Source: Bacteroidia bacterium (GTDB taxonomy: Bacteria; Bacteroidota; Bacteroidia; Flavobacteriales; Schleiferiaceae). From it: DNA of 41,849 bases. The DNA lies in assembly GCA_030427785.1 (NCBI GenBank), contig JAUICR010000004.1:1-41849 (forward strand). Direction: 5' to 3'. The position numbers were made by a program, and so were the translations under genes. Below the pieces are notes generated by a model. It saw only the letters and a list, made by a program, of their open reading frames with translations, ran no database searches and was not told the DNA's origin. Shown here piece by piece: positions 32,236 to 41,063 of the stretch (position 1 is the stretch's first letter; the number at the start of each line of letters is the position of its first letter).

Positions 32236-35139
32236 TTACGGAACTATTAGCGAGTGTGATTCAACGCCTTTAGCAGATTTTATGCGAATAAAGTAAAGGC
32301 CGCTGGAAAAACCACTAAGATTTATGGGAAACATTTCGGGGGTAAACCTTTCGGTGAGTTGCTGTATAAGCATACCTGCCGAATTGATGATTTCTACAGA
32401 TACAAATTCTTTTTGCTCAACCTGGCTCGAAACCCAAACGTATTGACTAGCCGGATTGGGGTATATCCTGAATATTTTATCTGTAGCTGTTTTATACTCA
32501 ATTTTTGATTGTTCTAGTCTGATTTGAAAATTGTAAAGACCAATATCATATTGCCATAAGTCTTTGCAATTCATCGCTTTAAAACTCAACAGGGAGGAGC
32601 TGTCTTGGTTAGAATTAAAAATATAGTAGTGTACATTTCTGCCGTTTTCATATAAAATAGGCCAATCACCAATTGTAGGGTCCTTAGAAGACATATTCTC
32701 AAAATAGTTCCACATGTTTTTTTCCTGGTTAAAACTAAAAACCCCGATACCCTGTTGGCTGTTTTGGTGATTAATAATTACCAATTCATCACCACCTTTC
32801 GAAGGGTCGATGTCAGAAACTATAATCTTAACCGAGTCTTTCTCCAACGGAAAACTAAAGCCTTTAAAATTATTATCAGCAGTGGCACTCCATATTAGTT
32901 GAATTCTATAATCACTTAGTTTAAATAAAACCACTCCTAATCCTGTGGAAAGCACTTCGTCTTTTCCGTCATTATCAAAATCGCCTGTGTAAAATTTGGT
33001 TTTACTGCGCCACGATAGATTTTCATTGGGCAGTTCAATTTCAGTGGAAGACCAGCTGAGTAGGTTTGTTATTTCGGTTTTAAATTCAAGTATAATTGAT
33101 TTGTTTTCAGTAATTAATAAAAGGTCATCCTTTCTATCTCCGTCAAAATCGCCTCCTGTTGCCATTACAGTAGCATCTACTTTTAACTCTTTCAATGGAA
33201 TCTCTAAAGCCTTGATAAAGTGGGTATCCTGTTTGGCATAGAGGGTTAGTACGCTATCTATTTGAATCAGTTCAGAAATGGAATCACCATTTACATCTAA
33301 AGTAATAAATGTTGATTTATAGCGATTTACAAATTGTCTGTGCGAGTATGAGCTTTTCCAAGTTCCAAAGTTGTAATCGAAAACGGAGATAGTACCTGAA
33401 CTATCAATTACCATGAGCTCGTTTTCCTCATCTTCATCATAATTGCCAGATAGAATGATATCAGCGAGCATTATGTGGTGTTGCCCTAATTTTCCATCTC
33501 CATTATTACTCCAGGTTTTATTGAAAACTCCTTTGTGCACTTGAACGTGAGAAATAGGAAAGTCAGCAAAGATGGGGACGCCCATAGACCCATTTTCCGA
33601 TTCTAACCAAGGGCCATAATAATTGCGATGCGTATTGTGGTAAAAGCTTGCTGGGTACATAGAAATACTTTTGAGGCGCACATTGTTGCGGAGCTTTAGT
33701 GTAAGCTCATTTCCTTTTATCACCATCAATTCTACATCCAATGGGTCTTTGTCTTGATCATAGAAATAGTCTTTCAGTAGATGATTAGCGCTCCCATCAT
33801 TTATATCATTTAAGGCAATGGGGTATGTAAAAGTTAATTTTAGATCTCTGCTTCTTTCAGCATAGTGCGCGCTTTGTATTTGGTTCGCTACTACAGATTC
33901 AATTGGAAAAATTGTGCTATTGTAAACCTTGGTAGAAAGTAAAGGAAACACTCGTTCGGCCAAAAACTCCATCCCTAGTCTGTTGAAATGACAAGGTGAA
34001 TTTGTCTCTCCATACCGCTGTATTTCTGCGGTTGCCATAAAATCAAACTGTACACCGGTTGTAGGTATTAAATGAACATCATCGTTCTGCAATGAAAACT
34101 GTCGTTGGGCCTCTCTAAGTTTATAAGATTGAGGGCTTAACCCACTAGTACATGAAGTGTGTAATTGAAATAAAAAGATGTTTGAAACTGTAGGTAGCTC
34201 GCTTTTAATGTCATTAGTAAGTTGACCGAGTAAATCGAAGTAATTTTGTGTACAAGTGGCATACTGAACGTCCGATTCACCCTGGTACCAAAAAACATAC
34301 TTCAAGGAGTTTTTCACACCTGCTCGTTCTACTTTTTTCATGAAGTATTGAAAAATGTTCAACTGCTCAGGATTACCGTGTACGGTACCGGTTGTGCCTT
34401 CCAAAACTGCGATAGCAGAAGAGTTTTTTAGGTTGTCTTGTATTGAGGAGCCACTGAATGCCGCATTGATTATTCCGATGGGTATTTTATGCTCTTGAAT
34501 TAAGTCATGCTGGAGTTTTAGTGGCCAACCGCCAGCGTGATATTGATCGTAATATACTGCTCCTGCAGGGCCCCAGCCTCGCCATTCTTCACTTGGCTTT
34601 GCGGCTTCTAGTCCCCATATACCCTCGCCCAATGCCCGCGCATATCTATCTTGATAGTCTGTATTAAACAGGCTTCCATTCATTAAATAATTAGCCTCAG
34701 GACCCGAAAGGTCAGAGGTAGCATTGGATTGACCCAGCACAGCATACACATCTCCGCAGGTAATATTTGCCACTTCATACACCTTTTTCCTTCCCGCATA
34801 CAGCGCTACTTTCCATTCTCGCAATTCGGCATGTATGGTAAAGAGGATTTCGAAGGTGCTGTCAGGCCTTATGGTAATGGGAAAAACATTAAGAGGAACG
34901 TAGTTTTCATTGTAGCGCGGGCGGGTTTCTCTGCCAAACATAAGTGGCGATTTACCGGTGTATTTGCCATAAAGGCGCACATAGCATTGATCATTTGCAT
35001 TGCGCTGGTATACTTGGTTTTCGCTAGGCGACACTTCCACAACAATGCCTCGTGAGTTAAATAATTGACCCCAAGTAGAGCTGCCAAGTAGCATGGCCAA
35101 AACCAGGTAAATAGAGCTTATGGAATTACGAAAATGCAT
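32236..35139 (-). CDS. Secreted sialate O-acetylesterase-like protein with VCBS-type repeats and T9SS signal
   Basis: This 967-residue protein starts with a signal peptide (to about STWGQ). Residues about 128-400 are an SGNH/SASA esterase domain: GQSN with the nucleophile Ser in 136-139, 'FWYQGESD' at 283-290 and His384 in PCHFNRLG. The usual Asp partner is not evident near that His. Residues about 540-840 hold FG-GAP/VCBS-like repeats (GDFDGDRKDD, GDFDNDGKDE, DVNGDSISE). The end 'YPNPASQYVWVSS...GLYFIRIKSAKG' is a T9SS type A sorting domain. It would be secreted to remove acetyl from glycans. It is divergent from the MBOAT acetyltransferase gene. Confidence 0.87.
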   Translation of the reverse strand: MHFRNSISSIYLVLAMLLGSSTWGQLFNSRGIVVEVSPSENQVYQRNANDQCYVRLYGKYTGKSPLMFGRETRPRYNENYVPLNVFPITIRPDSTFEILFTIHAELREWKVALYAGRKKVYEVANITCGDVYAVLGQSNATSDLSGPEANYLMNGSLFNTDYQDRYARALGEGIWGLEAAKPSEEWRGWGPAGAVYYDQYHAGGWPLKLQHDLIQEHKIPIGIINAAFSGSSIQDNLKNSSAIAVLEGTTGTVHGNPEQLNIFQYFMKKVERAGVKNSLKYVFWYQGESDVQYATCTQNYFDLLGQLTNDIKSELPTVSNIFLFQLHTSCTSGLSPQSYKLREAQRQFSLQNDDVHLIPTTGVQFDFMATAEIQRYGETNSPCHFNRLGMEFLAERVFPLLSTKVYNSTIFPIESVVANQIQSAHYAERSRDLKLTFTYPIALNDINDGSANHLLKDYFYDQDKDPLDVELMVIKGNELTLKLRNNVRLKSISMYPASFYHNTHRNYYGPWLESENGSMGVPIFADFPISHVQVHKGVFNKTWSNNGDGKLGQHHIMLADIILSGNYDEDEENELMVIDSSGTISVFDYNFGTWKSSYSHRQFVNRYKSTFITLDVNGDSISELIQIDSVLTLYAKQDTHFIKALEIPLKELKVDATVMATGGDFDGDRKDDLLLITENKSIILEFKTEITNLLSWSSTEIELPNENLSWRSKTKFYTGDFDNDGKDEVLSTGLGVVLFKLSDYRIQLIWSATADNNFKGFSFPLEKDSVKIIVSDIDPSKGGDELVIINHQNSQQGIGVFSFNQEKNMWNYFENMSSKDPTIGDWPILYENGRNVHYYIFNSNQDSSSLLSFKAMNCKDLWQYDIGLYNFQIRLEQSKIEYKTATDKIFRIYPNPASQYVWVSSQVEQKEFVSVEIINSAGMLIQQLTERFTPEMFPINLSGFSSGLYFIRIKSAKGVESHSLIVP

Positions 35140-35249
35140 GAATCAAAATCATGCCCGAATATAATTATTTGATTGGCAAGTGCGGGGCCATTTCCCTGTT
35201 CACTATTCCCACAATTTCTTGTTACTTTACCCGCCTATTATAAAGCTTC

Positions 35250-36659
35250 ATGGTCTTTAGCAGCAATCTGTTTTTGCTGGTTTTCTTACCAGTGTTTTTT
35301 GCGGTTTATTATCTTTTGCCTTATCGGCTAAAGAATGCGTGGGCACTAGTAGCTAGCACAGTGTTTTATGCCTGGGGTGCACCCCTTTTTGTCTTTGTTT
35401 TATTTGCAAGCATCACCTTTGATTATTTTTTGGTTAAGAAGTTTCAAACCTCCGATTCACCAAAGTTGTGGCTATGGATTTCTATGATTGGAAATGTAGG
35501 CTTACTGGCCTATTTTAAGTATGCTAATTTCTTTGTAGAAAATGTAAATCTGGTTTTATCCAAAGCGGGTTTTCATGAGGTTTCATGGACGGCCGTGGTG
35601 CTGCCTATAGGTATTTCCTTTTTTACATTTCAAAAAATAAGTTATGTGGTAGATGTGTACCGAAAGGTGCGCGAACCCTTAACGAACCTTGCAGATCACG
35701 CCCTGTATGTAATTCTATTTCCTCAGCTTATTGCAGGGCCCATAGTGCGATACAGCGAAATAGCTCACGAAATAAAGGACCGAAAAGCTAACCTTAATGA
35801 AGACAGCCGGTTGCTGGGCTTGTTTCGTTTTGCATTGGGGTTAGGAAAAAAGGTTTTGATAGCGAATGTATTGGGAGCCGAAGCGGATAAGGTTTTTGGG
35901 CTTGAAGCCCACGAGCTAAATACTTCTCAGGCTTGGTATGGTGCCATTTGCTACACCTTTCAAATTTATTATGACTTTTCGGGCTATTCTGATATGGCTA
36001 TTGGTTTAGGAAAAATGATGGGCTTTACTTTTCCTGAGAATTTTAACAACCCCTATACGTCCAAGAGCATTACGGAGTTTTGGAAACGCTGGCATATTAC
36101 TCTTAGTAATTGGATGCGCGATTATTTGTATATACCACTTGGCGGAAATCGTGTTTCGGAAAAACGCCTATATCTAAACCTGGTAACTGTGTTTATATTC
36201 TCAGGCCTGTGGCATGGTGCCGCCTGGACCTTTGTTTTTTGGGGCGCCTACCATGGTTTCTTTTTGGTGATAGAAAGAATGTTTTTACTCAAACTTTACA
36301 AGCGGATACCAAAACTCATCCAAGTGGGGATTACGTTTTTAATAGTAGTATTTGGCTGGGTTTTCTTTAGGGCGGCTGATTTTTCAACTGCTCTTCTTAT
36401 TATTAAAAACATGCTGTTTTTCTCGCCTCAGTGGATTGTGTTTACTGACCCCGTAAAGTTGGCCTTAGCAGTGGCTGCACTTTTTGCATTTTTTGGCTTA
36501 TTGCCCAAGGTAGAGTCTTGGCAGAATAAAATGCTTTTTGAATCTCCTCCAATGATGCGTTCGCTATTAATGGGTATTTCCACCATCGTTCTATTGGTAC
36601 TAAGCATTAGTGTAATTGCAGCTTCAGATTTTAACCCATTTATCTACTTTAGGTTTTGA
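35250..36659 (+). CDS. MBOAT-family O-acyltransferase (AlgI-like)
   Basis: This 469-residue polytopic membrane protein moves acetyl groups from the cytoplasm for addition to a surface glycan. The MBOAT histidines are seen at His282 (EFWKRWHITLSNWMRDYLYIPLGGNR) and His322 (FSGLWHGAAWTFVFWGAYHG). It resembles AlgI/PatA/DltB-type proteins; the genuine alginate gene set is absent here, so the acceptor is unknown. The downstream AlgJ-like gene starts inside its stop codon (TTGA), making the pair an operon. The start is the first ATG, after a 110-base divergent intergenic region. Confidence 0.93.
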   Translation: MVFSSNLFLLVFLPVFFAVYYLLPYRLKNAWALVASTVFYAWGAPLFVFVLFASITFDYFLVKKFQTSDSPKLWLWISMIGNVGLLAYFKYANFFVENVNLVLSKAGFHEVSWTAVVLPIGISFFTFQKISYVVDVYRKVREPLTNLADHALYVILFPQLIAGPIVRYSEIAHEIKDRKANLNEDSRLLGLFRFALGLGKKVLIANVLGAEADKVFGLEAHELNTSQAWYGAICYTFQIYYDFSGYSDMAIGLGKMMGFTFPENFNNPYTSKSITEFWKRWHITLSNWMRDYLYIPLGGNRVSEKRLYLNLVTVFIFSGLWHGAAWTFVFWGAYHGFFLVIERMFLLKLYKRIPKLIQVGITFLIVVFGWVFFRAADFSTALLIIKNMLFFSPQWIVFTDPVKLALAVAALFAFFGLLPKVESWQNKMLFESPPMMRSLLMGISTIVLLVLSISVIAASDFNPFIYFRF

Positions 36660-37774
36660 AAGCGCTAAAAAACATACTGTTCTTCGCTATTCTTGCGCTG
36701 TTGTTTTTACCGTTGGTTCAGCAAGTGAGTGGCTTGGTAGAAGAAAAGCCATTGTCAGGTGCCTACAATTTACCTGATACCGTTCCATTAAGTTCGGCTA
36801 ATTGGTTTTCGGGCGAGTTTCAAAATAAGTATAGCCCTTATTACGAATATCAAATTGGGTTCAGGCCTTCATTTGTGCGCCTGCGAAATCAACTTTATTA
36901 CTGGGCATACAAGGCCTCCACCAATTATATTGTGGTGGGTAAAGAAAATCAGCTATTTGCCTGGAACTATTGGGCGCCCTTTTGGGGCCTTGATTTACAG
37001 GCCGACACCATGGTAGAAAAAAATCTGAGCGATTTGACCCTGCTTAAGCAAAAGCTAGATTCGATGGGTGTGCCGCTTCTGGTTGTCATAGGGGCCAACA
37101 AGGCAAGAATCAATGCTGAATACCTACCGGATGATTATGAAAAAGAAGAACGGCTGCCCAATAACTATAGAAACTACCTGAAGGCCTTAAAAGGTTCTGG
37201 TATTCCTTACGTAGATTTTAATGCTGTATTTAACACTATTAAGCCTGAGTTTGGTACAGAATTATTCCCGAACACAGGTACGCATTGGTCTGCTTACGGC
37301 ATGGCCTTGTGCCTGGATAGTATTTTGAGCTTTACGGATTTGCATAGTAAGGATACTATCGCCAGGGCAATAGTTACCGATGTCATCCAGCGAGATAGTA
37401 TTGTAGATTCAGACATTGATCTCAGCAATGATTTAAACCTCATTTTTCCTATTGACCGTCAGCCCAATTTATTTGCTAAAACTAAAACCACTAAAGGAAG
37501 AAAGGCAAAGCTTTTTGTGATAGGTGATAGTTTTTACTGGAACCTTTATCAGTTGGATGACTTTTATAAAACAGTAGATTCCAGCAGTCATTATTGGTAT
37601 TATAACAACACCGACATTGCCTTTGATGGGGAAAGACATCCCGTGGAAGAGTATGACGCGGTGACCATCGCTCAAGAATCAGACGCTGTGATAATATTGG
37701 CCACCGAAGCCAACCTTCATTTATTTCCTTTTGAGTTTCCTGAGGAGTTTTTAACCAAACTCAAAACCCGCTAG
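36656..37774 (+). CDS. AlgJ/AlgX-like periplasmic O-acetyltransferase partner
   Basis: This 372-residue protein is anchored by one N-terminal helix (about 5-25), with a large periplasmic SGNH-like domain. Family marks are 'LVVIGANKARINAEYLPDDY' (139-161), GTHWSAYG (208-215) and the Ser of GDSF (290-293). It would receive acetyl from the MBOAT protein and pass it to the glycan. AlgX/AlgJ usually have Asp two residues before the catalytic His (DxH); here that position is Gly. Similar GTHWS forms occur in Bacteroidota as I recall, so it may be a natural variant. The start is TTG overlapping the MBOAT stop. Confidence 0.85.
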   Translation: MKALKNILFFAILALLFLPLVQQVSGLVEEKPLSGAYNLPDTVPLSSANWFSGEFQNKYSPYYEYQIGFRPSFVRLRNQLYYWAYKASTNYIVVGKENQLFAWNYWAPFWGLDLQADTMVEKNLSDLTLLKQKLDSMGVPLLVVIGANKARINAEYLPDDYEKEERLPNNYRNYLKALKGSGIPYVDFNAVFNTIKPEFGTELFPNTGTHWSAYGMALCLDSILSFTDLHSKDTIARAIVTDVIQRDSIVDSDIDLSNDLNLIFPIDRQPNLFAKTKTTKGRKAKLFVIGDSFYWNLYQLDDFYKTVDSSSHYWYYNNTDIAFDGERHPVEEYDAVTIAQESDAVIILATEANLHLFPFEFPEEFLTKLKTR

Positions 37775-37779
37775 TCCAT

Positions 37780-39246
37780 ATGAATTTGCGATTCCTAAAT
37801 TTTTACACCATTACGGGAGCCTTGTTCTTCTTGTATGTTTTGGCACGCGCTATTACTGTAGGAGTTACTTATGATGAAGCATGGACCTTAATGGATTTTG
37901 TGCCCATTTCGGTAGAGCATATTCTGAGCTGTAACCCGTGTGATGCCAACAATCATATCCTCAATACTCTGTTGATTAAATGGCTGTATTTGTTTACTCC
38001 AGATACATTGTTTTGGGCCAGGGTTCCAAATGTTTTGGCATTTCTGCTTTACATAATTGTGGGCCATAAAATTGGTAAAAAATATTTGCCCCAGCCTTTT
38101 GGGCAGCTGTTTTTCTTACTCATGTTGGCCAATCCATTTTTGCTAGACTTTTTCTCACTAGCAAGGGGTTATGGTTTATCTATAGGGCTTATGATGGCTT
38201 CGGTTTTAGTCCTGCTACAATTTAGAGATAGCCTAAGCTGGAAACAAGGTGTAGCCGCATTGGGCTTGGCTTCATTAGCAGTGTTGGCCAATTTTGCTTT
38301 GCTCAATTTTTGGTTTGGAGCATTTTTCGTCCTTCATTTTTTTGCACTTAAAGAGGGTTTTAACAAAGCTCTAACAATGAAATTACTCTATGGATCTTTG
38401 CTAATGAGCTTGGTGTTGTTGGCAATCATGTATGAGCCCGTGCGGAAATTGCTGATTCAGGATGGTTTTTATTTTGGTGGAAAAATGGGTTTTTATCAAG
38501 AAACCATAAATACCCTGACACGATATAGCTTGTACGATCCTGATTCAGCTACGATGTCTAAATGGGTTTCGGGAATATTAACTTCCATTTTGGCCATTTC
38601 TGTGTTTCTGGGCCTTAGGGGATTCTCAAGCTTTAAGGCTTTTGCGTTTAGCAAAGCTACACTTATTAGCTGCTTGGTAGGCATACCTATTTTGTCCAAC
38701 ATAATGCAATATGTTTTATTAGATACACTATATCTAATTGCTCGTACAGCCTTGTTTTATTTTCCTCTATTAGTGGCTCTTCTTTTGTTTTGGATGGCAG
38801 AAACTCAAAAACCCATTTATACTGCAATAAACATAGGATTTGGTGTACTAATCGCAATGGCCTTCACTGGTAATTTGTTGTGGGTTGGTGGATTTAAGAA
38901 GACGATAACCTGGGAGTTTGATGCCTACAACAAAGAAATTTTAACCAATCTCCAAATGCAGGCCCAAGCTGAAAATGAAACGTATACAATAGGAGCGGTA
39001 AGGTTATATATTAGAGGTATTTTATACCAAATTGATGATTTTCCAAACCTGCGCTATATACCTGAGCAAAATGTGAAAGATTCGGTAACTACAGATTATT
39101 ACATTTTTTATAACAAGGACCTTCCAAGAATTGGTTATTTCGGCCGAGATAAGAACATATTAAAATATGAAATGGATACGGTTATGAAATTTCCAGGTGA
39201 AGGAATCTACGTGTTCAGCAACTTTAAGAAGAAAGAAACAAACTAA
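37780..39246 (+). CDS. GT39-like polytopic glycosyltransferase
   Basis: This 488-residue protein has about 10-12 helices. The acidic pair of the GT39/ArnT fold is at Asp32-Glu33 (VTYDEAWTLMDF) and is followed by 'CDANNHILNTLLIKWLY', where the NNH..N pattern lies in the first periplasmic loop. The last 90 or so residues form a periplasmic tail. It starts 5 bases after the AlgJ-like stop, so it belongs to the acetylation operon and may add a sugar to the same glycan. The donor lipid and acceptor are unknown. Confidence 0.82.
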   Translation: MNLRFLNFYTITGALFFLYVLARAITVGVTYDEAWTLMDFVPISVEHILSCNPCDANNHILNTLLIKWLYLFTPDTLFWARVPNVLAFLLYIIVGHKIGKKYLPQPFGQLFFLLMLANPFLLDFFSLARGYGLSIGLMMASVLVLLQFRDSLSWKQGVAALGLASLAVLANFALLNFWFGAFFVLHFFALKEGFNKALTMKLLYGSLLMSLVLLAIMYEPVRKLLIQDGFYFGGKMGFYQETINTLTRYSLYDPDSATMSKWVSGILTSILAISVFLGLRGFSSFKAFAFSKATLISCLVGIPILSNIMQYVLLDTLYLIARTALFYFPLLVALLLFWMAETQKPIYTAINIGFGVLIAMAFTGNLLWVGGFKKTITWEFDAYNKEILTNLQMQAQAENETYTIGAVRLYIRGILYQIDDFPNLRYIPEQNVKDSVTTDYYIFYNKDLPRIGYFGRDKNILKYEMDTVMKFPGEGIYVFSNFKKKETN

Positions 39247-41063
39247 GGGTCTATTTTTCTTAGTTCTACAGATTTAAAATCTACCTGACCCATACCGTAG
39301 TAGCCTAATCTGAACTCCACATCACTTGCTGTTTCAGTAAGTTCAAATTCAATACAGGGATTATCACCTACTTCTTTTAGCGAAACACGTTTTATGTAAT
39401 TAGGTCGCTTTTGCACGTCTACAAAGGTTTCCATGCCAATGTCGCCCATGGTTTCTATATTAAAGCAGGCTTCATATTTACCAGCCCCTAATGTTAAATA
39501 AGGTCCAAACACCGCCCAATTGTTTCCTTCAAAATTTTCGGGAGTGAAACGAAAAAGCTTTTCTCCCAAACTGTCCACTACCACTTCACCATAGCGACTT
39601 ATCAATTGATCGGCTTTGTATATAGGGAGGAAATTGCTTTCTCGGATATACTTGGCATATTCTACAAAATCTACTTTCTGTGTAGGTTCAATTTTTTGAT
39701 ACCATACCCCACGATCGTAAATTTTTGGGGTCAGTTCATTTACAAAGGAATTTCTTATGATAGTAACGGTATCTATTTCAAGAAACTTCTTCATGGCTGA
39801 GAAGTCCCGATTTATCTCACCCTCCCGCACCAATGATTCGATTGCCTCCGGCTTAAAAGCCTCTATTAAATACACATACCAATAAGAGCCTAATATCCCC
39901 TTGGTTTCAATTTTTGAAGCTAGTTCTTTGGCAGTAGAAGCATACAGCCTGCCGGGTACTTGCCTCCAAAAGATATCTTGTGTAAGTAAGCCCGATGCCA
40001 TGATGAGGAGGGAATTGATAAGTGCCAAAACTAAAATGCCCTTTCGTATTCTCACAAAAGCCGTATTGCTATCCCATGCCAAAAGTAGGCCCCAAAGTAT
40101 CTGAATATAGGCGATGGAAAAGTAACGAATGGGTAAGCCCATGCGGTGTGCCCATTCGGATAAGAGAATCGCAAGAACTGTGATTCCTCCTGATAATATG
40201 AAAAACCAACTATAGGAAACCAATCGCTTTTTTAGCAAAGCAGGAACAGAAACAAGGGCCAAAACTATTAGTACCCACAAAGCCCATGACATATATTGAT
40301 CAGGGTCTTGAAAATCTAGAAAAACATAGATGTGCTCGGCAAAAACTGTAATGTTTTCTATCAGCCCATTGTAATCTACAAATGAGCTTTGAGTATAGCT
40401 ATCATCAGTAGTGGTAGCGGTTGCCTTAGCCACATACCACAATGCGAGCCCCGGTATAGACCATAGTATCCCCTTCAAAGTAGAAACCCAAAAGGACTTG
40501 TCTTTAAGTTTTATCTGACCGCTGATTAAGTAAAGCAATCCGGCTGCGGCAATATTGGCAGCAAAGATGCCCGATGCCCACATGCCCAGCCCAACAAACA
40601 GGAAAACCACTGGGTTTTGTAAACCATACTTTTTCAGGGTGTAAATGCCCAGAAACAGAATAAGCAGATGCCCAAGGTAGGGATGCCCTGAAAGTACTTG
40701 CGATTCGAACTCTGACAATGGAAAAAGGAGAACAATGCTAGCCGAAATGGCCAATACAGGTTGATGAAATAGCTTGCTTAATACATTGGCACTTATGCCT
40801 AATATTATGATTTGTGCAATGGTGGTGGCCATTAAAGCCGAAAAACCAATTTGATAAAAGGGCCAAGCAATGCCAGGAATAATGCTGCCGATACGATCTT
40901 GACCCATATAGTATAGATCGGCTGGAAAGCTAAGGTGATCAATCATGATTACCTGAATGGCGTGGTCAGCATCAAGGGTAGGGAAGAAGGCAACACCAAA
41001 CGTAAAAACGAACAGCACAAGGAGCAGTGCCTGAACAAGGTTTACTATAAATTTATTATTCAT
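39243..41063 (-). CDS. Polytopic membrane protein of unknown function with periplasmic C-domain
   Basis: This 606-residue protein has about 11-12 membrane helices in the first 380 residues and a 200-residue soluble C-domain. The early loop 'FPTLDADHAIQVIMIDHLSFPADLYYMGQDRIGSIIPG' has acidic residues where GT39/GT-C enzymes bind donor lipid, so a GT-C fold is possible. The C-domain has beta-sandwich-like features ('ENFEGNNWAVFGPYLTLGAGKYEACFNIE', 'VEFRLGYYGMGQVDFKSVELRKIDP') resembling a carbohydrate-binding module. I do not know a named family. It overlaps the gene upstream by 8 bases and its convergent neighbour by 4. Confidence 0.75.
   Translation of the reverse strand: MNNKFIVNLVQALLLVLFVFTFGVAFFPTLDADHAIQVIMIDHLSFPADLYYMGQDRIGSIIPGIAWPFYQIGFSALMATTIAQIIILGISANVLSKLFHQPVLAISASIVLLFPLSEFESQVLSGHPYLGHLLILFLGIYTLKKYGLQNPVVFLFVGLGMWASGIFAANIAAAGLLYLISGQIKLKDKSFWVSTLKGILWSIPGLALWYVAKATATTTDDSYTQSSFVDYNGLIENITVFAEHIYVFLDFQDPDQYMSWALWVLIVLALVSVPALLKKRLVSYSWFFILSGGITVLAILLSEWAHRMGLPIRYFSIAYIQILWGLLLAWDSNTAFVRIRKGILVLALINSLLIMASGLLTQDIFWRQVPGRLYASTAKELASKIETKGILGSYWYVYLIEAFKPEAIESLVREGEINRDFSAMKKFLEIDTVTIIRNSFVNELTPKIYDRGVWYQKIEPTQKVDFVEYAKYIRESNFLPIYKADQLISRYGEVVVDSLGEKLFRFTPENFEGNNWAVFGPYLTLGAGKYEACFNIETMGDIGMETFVDVQKRPNYIKRVSLKEVGDNPCIEFELTETASDVEFRLGYYGMGQVDFKSVELRKIDP

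Noticed and set aside
35140-35249. Search for TAnnTTTG promoters in the divergent esterase/MBOAT gap
   Set aside because: Only partial matches (tatattcg) with poor spacing to any TTG were found.
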